Assembly (NCBI RefSeq): GCF_041260665.1
Contig: NZ_JBGCCT010000006.1
Location: 124,001 to 188,000, forward strand
DNA: 64,000 bases
Direction of reading: 5' to 3'
Source of the DNA: Catenulispora sp. GP43
Lineage (GTDB): Bacteria > Actinomycetota > Actinomycetes > Streptomycetales > Catenulisporaceae
The position numbers and the translations under genes were made by a program. The notes under the pieces were generated by a model. That model ran no database searches. It saw only the letters and a list, made by a program, of their open reading frames with translations, and was not told the DNA's origin. Positions 17,067-28,360 of the stretch are shown here, in pieces. Numbering within the stretch: the first letter of the stretch is position 1; every line of letters begins with the position of its first letter.

Positions 17067-17991
17067 GAATGAGCTGGAGACGCGCCAGCTCCGGTACTTC
17101 GTCGCGGTGGCGGAGGAGCTGAACTTCGGGCGCGCGGCGGAGCGGCTGGGCATCGCGCAGCCGCCGCTGTCGCGGGCCATCCGCATGCTGGAGCGGCAAC
17201 TCGGCGTCGCACTGCTGGAGCGCACGACGCGGCGGGTGCGACTGACGCCCTCCGGCGAAGTGCTGCTGCGCGACGCCCGCACCGCCCTGGACGCCGTCAC
17301 CGCCGCGGCGCGGCGCGCGCGACATGCCGGCGAGACGACGCCGCAGCTGCGGGTCGCGCTGAAGGCGGACGTCGACGGCGGGCTCCTGCCGCGGATCCTG
17401 GAGGCGTACGCGGCGCAGCAGACCGGGCAGCCGGTGGCGCTGGTCCTGGGACGCTACGGCGAGCAGGCCGCGGCGTTGCTCGACGGACGCGCCGATGTCG
17501 GACTGCTGCTGGACCCGGCCGGCGCGCGGGGACTGGACTTCGAGCCGTTGCGGACCGAGCCGTTCCTGGTGGCGGTCGCGGCCACCGATCCGCTCGCGGG
17601 GAATTCAGAGGTCTGTCTCGCGGACCTGGCCGGGCGTACGATGCCCGGCGGCGAGCCCGCGGATCAGGGCCCTGTGTCGGAGGACCGGTGCCGCTTCATC
17701 CAGAGCGAACGATCTTCGGCTGCCTCCGACCTGCCCGAGATCTTCCGGCTCATCGAACTGGGCAGCATCGTCTGCTTCTTCCCGGTCTCGCTCACCGACC
17801 GGTATCCGCGCCCTGACATCGTCTACCTCCCGGTCAAGGACCTGCCGCCGGCCACCCTGGCGGTGGCCTGGCCGCAGGACTCGCGCTCCCCGGCGGTCGC
17901 GGCCTTCGTGCGTGCCGCCACGGCCACCGCTGCTGCTGCCGCCACCGCTGCTGCCGCCACCGCTGCCGGAGTCGCCGCCGCTCAGGGGTGA
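17065..17991 (+). CDS. LysR-family transcriptional regulator
   Basis: A 308-residue LysR protein: the N-terminal winged helix 'QLRYFVAVAEELNFGRAAERL' shape, with 'QPPLSRAIRMLERQLGV' as recognition helix, then a periplasmic-binding-type effector domain to about residue 285. The tail is an Ala/Thr low-complexity run encoded by repeated GCC-ACC-GCT-GCT codons, unlike the family's usual end. Its last 10 bases overlap the end of the convergent lipoprotein gene. Effector unknown. GGAGG sits only one or two bases from the ATG, an unusually tight spacing. It probably controls the divergent MDR gene and itself. Confidence 0.92.
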   Translation: MNELETRQLRYFVAVAEELNFGRAAERLGIAQPPLSRAIRMLERQLGVALLERTTRRVRLTPSGEVLLRDARTALDAVTAAARRARHAGETTPQLRVALKADVDGGLLPRILEAYAAQQTGQPVALVLGRYGEQAAALLDGRADVGLLLDPAGARGLDFEPLRTEPFLVAVAATDPLAGNSEVCLADLAGRTMPGGEPADQGPVSEDRCRFIQSERSSAASDLPEIFRLIELGSIVCFFPVSLTDRYPRPDIVYLPVKDLPPATLAVAWPQDSRSPAVAAFVRAATATAAAAATAAAATAAGVAAAQG

Positions 17992-18485
17992 TAGATCTCC
18001 TGCAACGCGGTGATCTGGTGCTGCGCGTCGTCCTGGTAGTAGAAGTACGGCGTGTTCACGACCTGGTGCGAGACGAGCCAGGCCGCGGCGACCGTCTGCA
18101 GGTTGTTGTCCGGCGCCAGGACCTGGATCTGCGCGCCGGCGGCGGCCGGGTAGGAGTCGGTGCGGGTCGGCGTGTAGTCGACGTCCTCGTCGTTGACCGG
18201 GTCCACCGTGCAGCTCACGATCGTGACGCTCAATCGAGTGCCGCCCTGGGCCGCCTGGGCCGAGTCCAGCTTGAGGAAGCCGCTCATCGCGGTGGGGTGG
18301 GAGCACGGCTTGCGGCCGGTGGTGTCGGTCGAGGGGGAAGCCGTCGAAGCCGCGGCCGTCGGGGCGGCGGCGCCGGTCGGAACCGCGGCTGTCGAAGCGG
18401 CCTGAGTCGCACCGGAACCGCACCCGGCGCACAGCATGATCGCGGCCGAACCCACCAGCAGGGCAGCACTACGACGGCGCTTCAT
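17982..18485 (-). CDS. Putative lipoprotein
   Basis: A 167-residue exported lipoprotein. The signal sequence starts 'MKRRRSAALLVGSAA' and ends in a lipobox 'MLCAGC' with the modified Cys near residue 22, followed by a Thr/Ala/Pro-rich linker to about residue 55 and a small strand-rich domain with two Cys ('KPCSHPTAM', 'VSCTVDP'). ATG 18485 is the natural start. Function unknown; proteins of this shape are common on actinomycete surfaces. It is convergent with the LysR gene and overlaps it by 10 bases. Confidence 0.75.
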   Translation of the reverse strand: MKRRRSAALLVGSAAIMLCAGCGSGATQAASTAAVPTGAAAPTAAASTASPSTDTTGRKPCSHPTAMSGFLKLDSAQAAQGGTRLSVTIVSCTVDPVNDEDVDYTPTRTDSYPAAAGAQIQVLAPDNNLQTVAAAWLVSHQVVNTPYFYYQDDAQHQITALQEIYHP

Positions 18486-18636
18486 CTCAGACTCCAGTGT
18501 CAAAGCTTTCAGGGAAAACAGGGACGCCAGAGCCATGCCAAGAAATGCATCGCCCCCGAAGCGCCGATGCTACCAACCGCGAAGCGGCGGCCCGGGATCT
18601 CGTTGAGGTTGCCGCCGTCCTCTCCATAGACGCCGT

Positions 18637-18667
18637 GGAAGGCCCCTGCGTTACACAGGGGCCTTCC
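18637..18667 (-). terminator. Hairpin terminator after the GH63-like gene
   Basis: GGAAGGCCCCTG (18637-18648) pairs perfectly with CAGGGGCCTTCC (18656-18667) across a 7-base loop. It lies about 40 bases beyond the stop of the minus-strand glucosidase gene. Confidence 0.7.
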
Positions 18668-18677
18668 GGGAATCCGG

Positions 18678-18706
18678 CGGTTCACTCCTCACGCGAAGCC
18701 GTCGGT

Positions 18707-18727
<21 letters not shown>
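18678..18727 (-). repeat. Perfect 25-bp tandem duplication of the GH63-like gene's 3' end
   Basis: Units 18678-18702 and 18703-18727 are identical. The second carries the true stop codon (complement of 18707-18709); the first, downstream in the direction of transcription, carries its copy at 18682-18684. Confidence 0.93.
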
Positions 18728-21382
<2,655 letters not shown>

Positions 21383-21439
21383 CGTGCCCTCGCGTTCCTT
21401 GGGTACCGTTGCGGTTCGACCCTACGCAGCCCTTACGAA

Positions 21440-23431
21440 ATGCGCGCGATGACGACCACTGCGAATATGGCGGTCGTGGCGATCTCCAACCCGTACGTCT
21501 TGGGTACCCGTGTGTGCGGCGACCTCTCCGAGGGCGCGGGCCGGGAATGGCTCGTACCCGATGGAGCCGGCGGTTATGCCATGGGTACTGCGAGCGGGCT
21601 CCGGACCCGCAGGTATCACGCTCTGTTAGTGGCGGCCGAGAACGGTGGCAGCGCGCGGCGCGTGGCCCTGGCCGCGCTGGACCCGGTGCTCGTCCTGCCC
21701 TCCGGGGCCGAGGTCCGGCTGGCCGTGCACGAATGGGCCTCCGGCGCGATCGCCCCGGACGGCCACACCCTGCTGGAGAGCTTCACCCTGGAACACGGCC
21801 TGCCGCGCTGGCGCTGGCGCCTCGGCGACACCGTGTTGGAGGCCGAGCTGGCCGCCGTGCACGGCCGGCCCGCCTACGGTTACGTCTACCGCCTGCTGGC
21901 CGGCGGCCCGGTGACGCTTCGCGTCGAAGCCCTGTGCACCTGGCGCGACCAGCACGGCGACCGCTTCGCGGGCGGCGGCGACCTTCGGCAGCGTCCGACC
22001 GCCGACGGCGTGGTCGTCGAGGAGGCGTACCGCCTCGCCGGCCCCGGCTGGAGCGCCGCCGGCCAGTGGTACCGCGACGTGTACCTGCGCGAGGAGGCCG
22101 CCCGCGGACTCGGCGCGCGCGAGGACCTGTGGTTCGCCGGCTCGTTCTCCGCACCGCTGGCCGAGCCCGGTGCGAAGATGCAGCTCACGGCCTGGGCCGG
22201 CGACCTGGACGACCTGGACGCCGCGCCGCCGCCGGCCGCCCGGATCCTCGAGGCGGCCCGCGACCGGGCCGTCGCGATCCAGGCCAAGGGCGCCGACGCC
22301 GTCGCCTCCCAACTGCTGCTGGCCGCCGATGCCTTCGTCATAGCCCGAACGGGTGCCGACGGCGGCACCACGCCTGACGTGATCGCCGGCTACCCCTGGT
22401 TCGGGACGTGGTCGCGCGACACGATGGTCTCCTACGACGGCCTGTTCCTCAGCGCCCAGCGCCCCGAGGAGGGCCGTGAGCTGCTGCGCGCCTATGCCGG
22501 GACGCTGTCCGAGGGCATGCTCGCCAACACCGCCGACACCGGCTCGGTCGAGTACAACACCTCCGACGCCACCTTGTGGTTCGTGCACGCGATCGGCCGG
22601 CACACGGCCGTCACCGGCGACGCGGACCTGGCCGCCGAACTGGCCCCGGCGCTGGAGGCGATCCTTCGGGCACACCTGGAGGGCACCCGCTACGGCATCC
22701 GGGTGGATCCCGCCGACTCGCTGGTGAGTCAGGGTGCCGAGGGGTACGCACTGACCTGGATGGACGCCCGAGTCGACGGTCGGCCGATGACGCAACGCAG
22801 AGGCAAGGCCGTGGAGATCAATGCCCTGTGGATCAACGCACTGGGGACCATCGCCGACTTGTGGAAGGCGGTCGGCCGGGACGCGACCGGCGTCCTGCAG
22901 CGGCGCGAAGCCGCGGCAACCTCGTTCCGCCGCCGGTTTCCGAACCCCGAATGCGGGCTCTACGACGTGGTGGACGGCCCGGCTGGCGACGACGCCGCAC
23001 TGCGCCCCAACCAGCTGTTCGCCTACAGCCTGCCTTACGCTCCGCTGCGCGGACAGGTTCCGGCCCCGATCGTCGGCGAGAAGCTGATGACGCCGCTGGG
23101 CCCACGCACCCTGTCCCCCGACGATCCCGCCTACCAGCCGCACCACCGCGGATCCGCAGAGCAGCGCGACGCCGCCTACCACCAGGGCACCGCGTGGCCG
23201 TGGCTGCTCGGGCCCTATCGCGACGCGGTCGCCGCGGCCGGCGGTCCGGCCGGCTCCGGCGGCGCGGTGTTCGGCGGACTGCCCGGCCACCTCGGGGAGG
23301 CCGGCCTCGGCTCGGTCTCCGAGACCGCCGAGGGCCTGGCACCGCACGTCACCACCGGCTGTCCGTTCCAGGCCTGGTCCGTGGCCGAGTCCTTGCGAGG
23401 CTGGATCTTGAAGAACTCCGACTGCACATGA
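21440..23431 (+). CDS. Glycogen debranching enzyme (amylo-alpha-1,6-glucosidase)
   Basis: A 663-residue protein with an N-terminal bacterial/archaeal debranching domain ('EWLVPDGAGGYAMGTASGL', then 'TRRYHALLVA') and a C-terminal (alpha/alpha)6 catalytic barrel containing 'YPWFGTWSRDTMVSYDGL' and 'GSVEYNTSDATLWFVHA', the characteristic GDE_C motifs. It hydrolyses alpha-1,6 branch glucose of glycogen. In-frame ATGs at 21440, 21449 and 21467 are all possible; none has a strong ribosome-binding site. It starts a run with a GT4 synthase-like gene and GlgB. Confidence 0.92.
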   Translation: MRAMTTTANMAVVAISNPYVLGTRVCGDLSEGAGREWLVPDGAGGYAMGTASGLRTRRYHALLVAAENGGSARRVALAALDPVLVLPSGAEVRLAVHEWASGAIAPDGHTLLESFTLEHGLPRWRWRLGDTVLEAELAAVHGRPAYGYVYRLLAGGPVTLRVEALCTWRDQHGDRFAGGGDLRQRPTADGVVVEEAYRLAGPGWSAAGQWYRDVYLREEAARGLGAREDLWFAGSFSAPLAEPGAKMQLTAWAGDLDDLDAAPPPAARILEAARDRAVAIQAKGADAVASQLLLAADAFVIARTGADGGTTPDVIAGYPWFGTWSRDTMVSYDGLFLSAQRPEEGRELLRAYAGTLSEGMLANTADTGSVEYNTSDATLWFVHAIGRHTAVTGDADLAAELAPALEAILRAHLEGTRYGIRVDPADSLVSQGAEGYALTWMDARVDGRPMTQRRGKAVEINALWINALGTIADLWKAVGRDATGVLQRREAAATSFRRRFPNPECGLYDVVDGPAGDDAALRPNQLFAYSLPYAPLRGQVPAPIVGEKLMTPLGPRTLSPDDPAYQPHHRGSAEQRDAAYHQGTAWPWLLGPYRDAVAAAGGPAGSGGAVFGGLPGHLGEAGLGSVSETAEGLAPHVTTGCPFQAWSVAESLRGWILKNSDCT

Positions 23432-23463
23432 ACCACCGAGCACTATCAAGGGGAGCAATGCCA

Positions 23464-24858
23464 ATGTCCGCACCGGTGCGCGAGCTGACGATAACCAAAG
23501 AGGCCAACGACGCCATGGCAGCGGTGCGGGCCACGGTCCCCGCCCCGCACGGCCCTGCCTCCCGGAGCCTGCGGATCCTGATGCTCTCCTGGGAGTACCC
23601 GCCGGTGGTGGTCGGGGGCCTGGGCCGGCACGTGCACGCCCTGGCCCGCAACCTCGTCCGGGCCGGCCACCAGGTGACGGTGGCGACCCGGCACGCGCCG
23701 GGCGCGCCGCTGGACGAGATCGTCGAGGGCGTGCGGGTGGTGCGCGCCCCGGCGGACCCGCCGATGATCCCCCTGGACACCCCGCACCTGCTGGCCTGGA
23801 CGATGGCGTTCAACCACACCTTGACCCGCGCCGCCCTGCACGCCGCCGACACCGGCGAGTTCGACCTGGTCCACGCCCACGACTGGCTGGTCACGCACAC
23901 CGCGATCACCATGCGGGACCACCTGCGCGTCCCCCTGGTGGCCACCGTGCACGCCACCGAGGCCGGCCGCCACCAGGGCTGGCTGCCCGGCGACCTGAAC
24001 CGCGCGATCCACTCGGTCGAGTGCTGGCTCGGGGCGGAGGCCGAGCGAGTGCTGGTGTGCTCCAAGTACATGGGCCGCGAGGTCGACGCGCTGCTCGGCG
24101 TCTCCGCCGCCAAGACCGCGGTCATCCCCAACGGCGTCGACCTGCCCCGCTGGTCGCCGAACCCGGCCGAGGTCGCCGCGACGCGCTCGCGCTACGCCGG
24201 CGACGGGCCGCTGATCGGCTTCGCCGGCCGGCTGGTCTATGAGAAGGGCGTGCAACATCTGCTGCACGCCGTGCCCGAGCTGCGCCGCCGCCACCCGGGG
24301 CTGCGCGTGGTGATAGCCGGCGACGGACCGCAGCGCGCCGAGCTGGAAGCCACCGCCGGCCGCCTGGACCTGCACCACGAGGTCAGCTTCACCGGCTTCC
24401 AGCCGGCCCGCGGCCTGTCCTCGACCATGGCCAGCACCGACGCGATGGTCGTGCCCAGCATCTACGAGCCCTTCGGCCTGGTCGCCCTGGAGGCCGCGGC
24501 CGCCGGCGCGCCGCTGGCGGTGTCCAAGACCGGCGGCCTGGCCGAGATCGTCGAGCCCGGCGTGACCGGCCTGCGCTTCCCGGTGCGCGACGCCGAAGCG
24601 CTCACCGAATCCGTCAGCTCCCTGATCAGCGACCGCGAGTCGGCGCGCGTCATGGCCGACGCCGCGCGCACGATGGTGCGCGAGCGCTACGGCTGGGACG
24701 ACGTCGCCGTGGCCACCGCCGGGGTGTACGCGACCGTGGTCGGCGGCCCCAAGGCGAAGCGTCCGGCGAACCTGTGGCGCAGCCCGTCCGTCCTGGAGCC
24801 CGAGCCCCTGCGCATCCCCGAGGGCAACCTGCTGGAATCGGCGGGGTTGCTGCCGTGA
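23464..24858 (+). CDS. GT4 glycosyltransferase (glycogen-synthase-like)
   Basis: A 464-residue GT-B enzyme. The N-terminal domain has 'LMLSWEYPPVVVGGLGRHV', the donor/acceptor Gly loop typical of GT4 glucan synthases; the C-terminal domain has 'GFAGRLVYEKGVQHLL' and the EX7E block 'SIYEPFGLVALEAAAAG'. The context (debranching enzyme before, branching enzyme after with overlapping start) argues for alpha-1,4-glucan synthesis, or maltose-1-phosphate synthesis as in GlgM. An AAGGGGAG ribosome-binding site ends 8 bases before ATG 23464, but only 2 bases before ATG 23458, so the later start is preferred. Confidence 0.9.
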   Translation: MSAPVRELTITKEANDAMAAVRATVPAPHGPASRSLRILMLSWEYPPVVVGGLGRHVHALARNLVRAGHQVTVATRHAPGAPLDEIVEGVRVVRAPADPPMIPLDTPHLLAWTMAFNHTLTRAALHAADTGEFDLVHAHDWLVTHTAITMRDHLRVPLVATVHATEAGRHQGWLPGDLNRAIHSVECWLGAEAERVLVCSKYMGREVDALLGVSAAKTAVIPNGVDLPRWSPNPAEVAATRSRYAGDGPLIGFAGRLVYEKGVQHLLHAVPELRRRHPGLRVVIAGDGPQRAELEATAGRLDLHHEVSFTGFQPARGLSSTMASTDAMVVPSIYEPFGLVALEAAAAGAPLAVSKTGGLAEIVEPGVTGLRFPVRDAEALTESVSSLISDRESARVMADAARTMVRERYGWDDVAVATAGVYATVVGGPKAKRPANLWRSPSVLEPEPLRIPEGNLLESAGLLP

Positions 24859-26768
24859 CCTGGAGCACGGGAACGATCGAGAGAGCCGGCGGCGGGCAGC
24901 GCCCGCGGGTCCGGGCCGCCGACCGGCCGGCGCCGGCCGCGCCGGAGCAGCCGGACGAGTCGCGCTACTGGCAGCGCTTCGGCGCGCACGCACAGGCCGA
25001 CGGCGTCCGGTTCTCGGTGTGGGCGCCGAACGCCCAGCAGGTGAACGTCGAGGGCGACTTCAACGACTGGAACCCGCACCGCGGCGTCGAACTGCGGCGC
25101 GACGAGTCCGGCCGCTGGTCCGGCTTCGCGCCCGACGCCCGGCCCGGCCACCGCTACAAGTACAAGATCCTCGGCCGCGACGGGGTGTGGCGGCTTAAGG
25201 CGGACCCAGTGGCCTTCGCCGCCGAGACCCCGCCGGCCTCGGCCTCGGTGGTGTTCGCCTCCGGACACCAGTGGGCCGACCAGGACTGGATGGCCCGCCG
25301 CCGCACCGGCGAGCGCTTCTCGTTCAACGAGCCGATGTCGGTGTACGAGGTGCACCTGGCCTCCTGGCGGCCCGGGCTGTCCTACGACGACCTGGCCGAG
25401 CAGCTGGTCGGGCACGTGGCCGGACTCGGGTTCACCCATGTGGAGTTCCTGCCGGTGATGGAGCACCCGTTCGGCGGATCATGGGGCTACCAGACCACCG
25501 GCTTCTTCGCCCCGACCGCCCGCCTCGGCGACCCCGACGGCCTGCGCCGCCTCATCGACGCCTTCCACCAGGCCGGGATCGCGGTGATCCTGGACTGGGT
25601 GCCGGCGCACTTCCCGCGCGACGACTGGGCCCTGGCCTGGTTCGACGGCGCGCCCCTGTACGAGCACCCCGACCCGCGGCGCGGCGAGCACCCGGACTGG
25701 GGCAGCCTGATCTTCGACTTCGGCCACCCCGACGTGCAGGACTTCCTGATCGGCAGCGCCCTGTACTGGATCGAGGAGTTCCATGCCGACGGCCTCCGGG
25801 TCGACGCGGTGTCCTCGATGCTGTTCCTGGACTACTCGCGCGCGCCGGGCACCTGGGAGCCGAACTGCTTCGGCGGCAACGCCAACCTGCAGGCCCTGGA
25901 CTTCATCAAGATGCTCACGAACGAGGTCCACCACCGGCACCCCTCGGTGGTCCTGGCCGCCGAGGAGTCGGCGGCCTGGCCCGGGGTGACGCACCCGGTC
26001 ACGGACAACGGGCTCGGCTTCGACGTGAAGTGGAACCTGGGCTGGATGAACAACACCCTGAAATGCCTGACGGTCGAACCGGTGTTCCGCCGCTACCACT
26101 TCGACGAGCTCCGCCGGCCGTCCTCCTACGCGTTCATGGAACACGACCTGCTCCCGCTGTCCCACGACGAGGTCGTGCACGGCAAGGGCTCGCTGGCCGG
26201 CAAGCTCCCGGGCTGGCGCGGCGAACAGAAGGACGGACTGCGCGGCCTGCTGGCCTACCAGTGGGCCTTCCCCGGCAAGCACCTGGTGTTCATGGGCGGC
26301 GAGTTCGCCCAGCGCGGCGAGTGGAGCGAGCAGTGGGGCCTGGACTGGGCCGACGCCGCCGACGGCGACGGCGTCACCCGTCTGGTCGCCGACATGAACC
26401 GGCGCTACCAGGAGCATCCGGCCCTGTGGTCGCGCGACGACGACCCGTCCGGCACCCACTGGGGCACCGCCGACGCGGACACGAACCTGATCTCGTTCGT
26501 CCGCTACGGCCGCGACGGGGACGCCGTGGTCTGCATCGCGAACTTCTCCGGACAGCAGGTGCGCGACCGGCGCATCGGCCTGCCCTGGGGCGGGACGTGG
26601 CAGGAGGTGCTGAACACCGACGCGCAGTTCTACGACGGCGCCGGCGTCGGGAACCTGGGCACGGTCACGGCCGACGCGGAGCGGGGGGAGGACTGGCTGC
26701 CCGCGTCGGGGGTGGTGACGGTCGGGCCGTACGCGACCGTGTGGCTTGCGGCGAAGCACGGGCACTGA
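24855..26768 (+). CDS. glgB: 1,4-alpha-glucan branching enzyme
   Basis: GH13 branching enzyme of 637 residues forming alpha-1,6 branches in glycogen. A CBM48 domain (about residues 45-130, 'FSVWAPNAQQVNVEGDFNDW') precedes the barrel. The catalytic Asp317 is in 'DGLRVDAVSS', the general acid Glu370 in 'AAEES', and the third carboxylate region in 'LSHDEVVHGK'. The GTG start overlaps the stop of the glycosyltransferase gene (GTGA), so translation is coupled. The GlgB is shorter than the enterobacterial form because the extra N-terminal CBM is absent. Its last 104 bases are antisense to the following gene's 3' end. Confidence 0.95.
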   Translation: MTWSTGTIERAGGGQRPRVRAADRPAPAAPEQPDESRYWQRFGAHAQADGVRFSVWAPNAQQVNVEGDFNDWNPHRGVELRRDESGRWSGFAPDARPGHRYKYKILGRDGVWRLKADPVAFAAETPPASASVVFASGHQWADQDWMARRRTGERFSFNEPMSVYEVHLASWRPGLSYDDLAEQLVGHVAGLGFTHVEFLPVMEHPFGGSWGYQTTGFFAPTARLGDPDGLRRLIDAFHQAGIAVILDWVPAHFPRDDWALAWFDGAPLYEHPDPRRGEHPDWGSLIFDFGHPDVQDFLIGSALYWIEEFHADGLRVDAVSSMLFLDYSRAPGTWEPNCFGGNANLQALDFIKMLTNEVHHRHPSVVLAAEESAAWPGVTHPVTDNGLGFDVKWNLGWMNNTLKCLTVEPVFRRYHFDELRRPSSYAFMEHDLLPLSHDEVVHGKGSLAGKLPGWRGEQKDGLRGLLAYQWAFPGKHLVFMGGEFAQRGEWSEQWGLDWADAADGDGVTRLVADMNRRYQEHPALWSRDDDPSGTHWGTADADTNLISFVRYGRDGDAVVCIANFSGQQVRDRRIGLPWGGTWQEVLNTDAQFYDGAGVGNLGTVTADAERGEDWLPASGVVTVGPYATVWLAAKHGH

Positions 26769-27924
26769 TGCGGTCTGACGGTTGAGGCCGGGGCGCGCGC
26801 CGGTGGCTTTTCGGCGCGCGCCAGTGCTTCTGCCTTCGCGCCGCGTCGTACCACTTGAGGACGCGCAGCGCCCGCAGGGTGTTCCACCGGCTCGGACGGC
26901 CTTCGCCGTCGTCGATCGGGAAGTGCAGTTCGCCGGGATGCCGGTTCTCCAGCGGCCAGCGGCCCTGCGGGTCCTGCTTGCCGCGCACGATCTCGACCGC
27001 CTCGGTGACCTGCTGGTCGGGCGCGACACCGGCCGCGCGGAGGTGGTCCAGGCCGCGCAGCAGGTCGTAGTGCCAGTACGTGGGGTGCGAGAACTGTGTC
27101 CAGGTTGTGGCGGCGCCGGTCTGGCGGTCTTTCTCGATCAGCTCGCCGGTGGACAGCCGCCGCATCATGCGGCGCTGAAGCATGTACTGCTGGCCGCGCG
27201 CCACGGCTTCGGCCACTCCGGCCACTTCGGGGACGCTGCCGCCGCCGGCGGCCCGGTCGTACTCGGTCAGGCCTTCGAGTACTTCGATGGTGGTGTGGAA
27301 CGATCCGCGCGTGGAGCCCCCCGCCCGTCGCCCACCGCCACCCGTTGAGGAGCCGCTCCCCGGCGCTGAATCTAATGGCTCTTCCTGCTCGCAGTTCCAC
27401 CCGCCGTCGGCCATCTGCTCCCCGAGCAGCCGGGTCACGACCGGCGTCATGTCCATGCCGTAGTACGCACCGAGCGCGACCGTGCGTCCGTTGATGCAGG
27501 GCTCGACCTCGCCGGAGAAGAACGGCTCGCCATCGTGCTCCCAGCGCGCGTTCTCATGGACGCGGGCAACGGCCTGGCGCACCACCGGATGCCCCGGCTC
27601 GACCCCGAACTCCCGCAGCAGCGTGAGACTCCAGGCGATCGAGGTCCATTCGGGGAACAGGGTCCCCTGCCGCGCCGGCTCCATCGAACGCCACCACTGC
27701 GCGGCCTCCTCGGAGGAGAAGGCCGGCTCGCCCCCGGGCCACTTGCCGTCAGCCTGCTGCAACGCCAGCAACCGGGCGCCCCACCCCTCGTCGGCCACCC
27801 GCGCGCGCTCGGCGGCGACCTGCTCCTCGGGGGCGTCGGCGAGGTCGCGCAGGACCTGCCAGCGGATCGCGGGGTCGCTGTCCAGGAGCCAGGCGAGGTC
27901 CTGCTTTTGAGAGCTGGTGGTCAT
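26665..27924 (-). CDS. Squalene-cyclase-fold (alpha/alpha-barrel) protein
   Basis: A 419-residue protein with repeated helical-barrel motifs seen in prenyltransferase/squalene cyclase-like proteins: 'MADGGWNCEQ', 'YWHYDLLRGLDHL', 'KQDPQGRWPLENRHPGE', 'RWNTLRALRVLKWY'. The catalytic DxDD of true class II terpene cyclases is not seen, so it is probably not a cyclase; such proteins are common and uncharacterised in actinomycetes. A Gly/Ser-rich loop interrupts about residue 190. The last about 45 residues (Arg/Pro/Ser-rich) are read from the strand opposite the end of glgB and its terminator, and look like read-through rather than fold. Confidence 0.75.
   Translation of the reverse strand: MTTSSQKQDLAWLLDSDPAIRWQVLRDLADAPEEQVAAERARVADEGWGARLLALQQADGKWPGGEPAFSSEEAAQWWRSMEPARQGTLFPEWTSIAWSLTLLREFGVEPGHPVVRQAVARVHENARWEHDGEPFFSGEVEPCINGRTVALGAYYGMDMTPVVTRLLGEQMADGGWNCEQEEPLDSAPGSGSSTGGGGRRAGGSTRGSFHTTIEVLEGLTEYDRAAGGGSVPEVAGVAEAVARGQQYMLQRRMMRRLSTGELIEKDRQTGAATTWTQFSHPTYWHYDLLRGLDHLRAAGVAPDQQVTEAVEIVRGKQDPQGRWPLENRHPGELHFPIDDGEGRPSRWNTLRALRVLKWYDAARRQKHWRAPKSHRRAPRPQPSDRISARASPQATRSRTARPSPPPTRAASPPPAPRRP
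26792..26822 (+). terminator. Hairpin terminator after glgB
   Basis: GGCGCGCGCCG (26792-26802) pairs perfectly with CGGCGCGCGCC (26812-26822); the 9-base loop contains TTTT. It sits 24 bases after the GlgB stop and inside the antisense 3' end of the squalene-cyclase-fold gene. Confidence 0.65.
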
Positions 27925-28360
27925 GGCGATCAGTCCTCTGAGGGTGTTGCGGGGCTGGGCCATGGTCGCACGCGGCTCTGACACTCTCGGCTATAGGCTG
28001 ATGCCACCGGGTGCATGATGGGTGGAGCATGAGCGGGGAAGGGACCGTAGACATGGCTGCGCCTAGGGATCTATGGGGGCTCCGGTTGGCGCATCGGGAC
28101 AGGCACCGGATTCGGGGAAGCTTTCTGGCTCTCCTGGCGATCTTCTCTTCGTTGTGGACGCAACGGTTCTTCACTCCCACCAGAATCTTGCGATTCTGGT
28201 GGGTTTCGTGGGTGTTGTTCTATTCTACGTCGGATGGGTGTATCTCGTGGGAACGACTTGGGAGCAGGGCGTCTACGTCTGCTCAGTCAGCGGTATACCA
28301 CGAAGGCGTCTAATTCACTCGATTCGCGACCAAGGGTCCGAATGGGGCTAGGCACCCCGG
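27925..28360. other. 436-bp interval with a possible small membrane protein and a perfect hairpin
   Basis: This interval has clearly lower GC than its surroundings. A plus-strand frame from ATG 28073 to 28351 would encode 92 residues with one strong membrane segment ('NLAILVGFVGVVLFYVGW'). The frame from ATG 28029 also encodes a hydrophobic stretch ('GSFLALLAIFSSLW') before it, which could be the same gene with a frameshift near 28160. Neither has a good ribosome-binding site. The hairpin at 28176-28203 lies within it. I cannot choose between a decayed small gene and a non-coding control region. Confidence 0.3.
28176..28203. repeat. Perfect 12-bp inverted repeat with 4-base loop
   Basis: CCCACCAGAATC (28176-28187) and GATTCTGGTGGG (28192-28203) pair without mismatch around TTGC, followed by TTTCGT. 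The stem is not GC-only, unlike local chance palindromes. It could be a terminator on the plus strand or an operator. Confidence 0.75.

Noticed and set aside
26665-27924. True squalene/oxidosqualene or diterpene cyclase
   Set aside because: No DxDD motif, too short, and no isoprenoid genes nearby; only the barrel fold is suggested.
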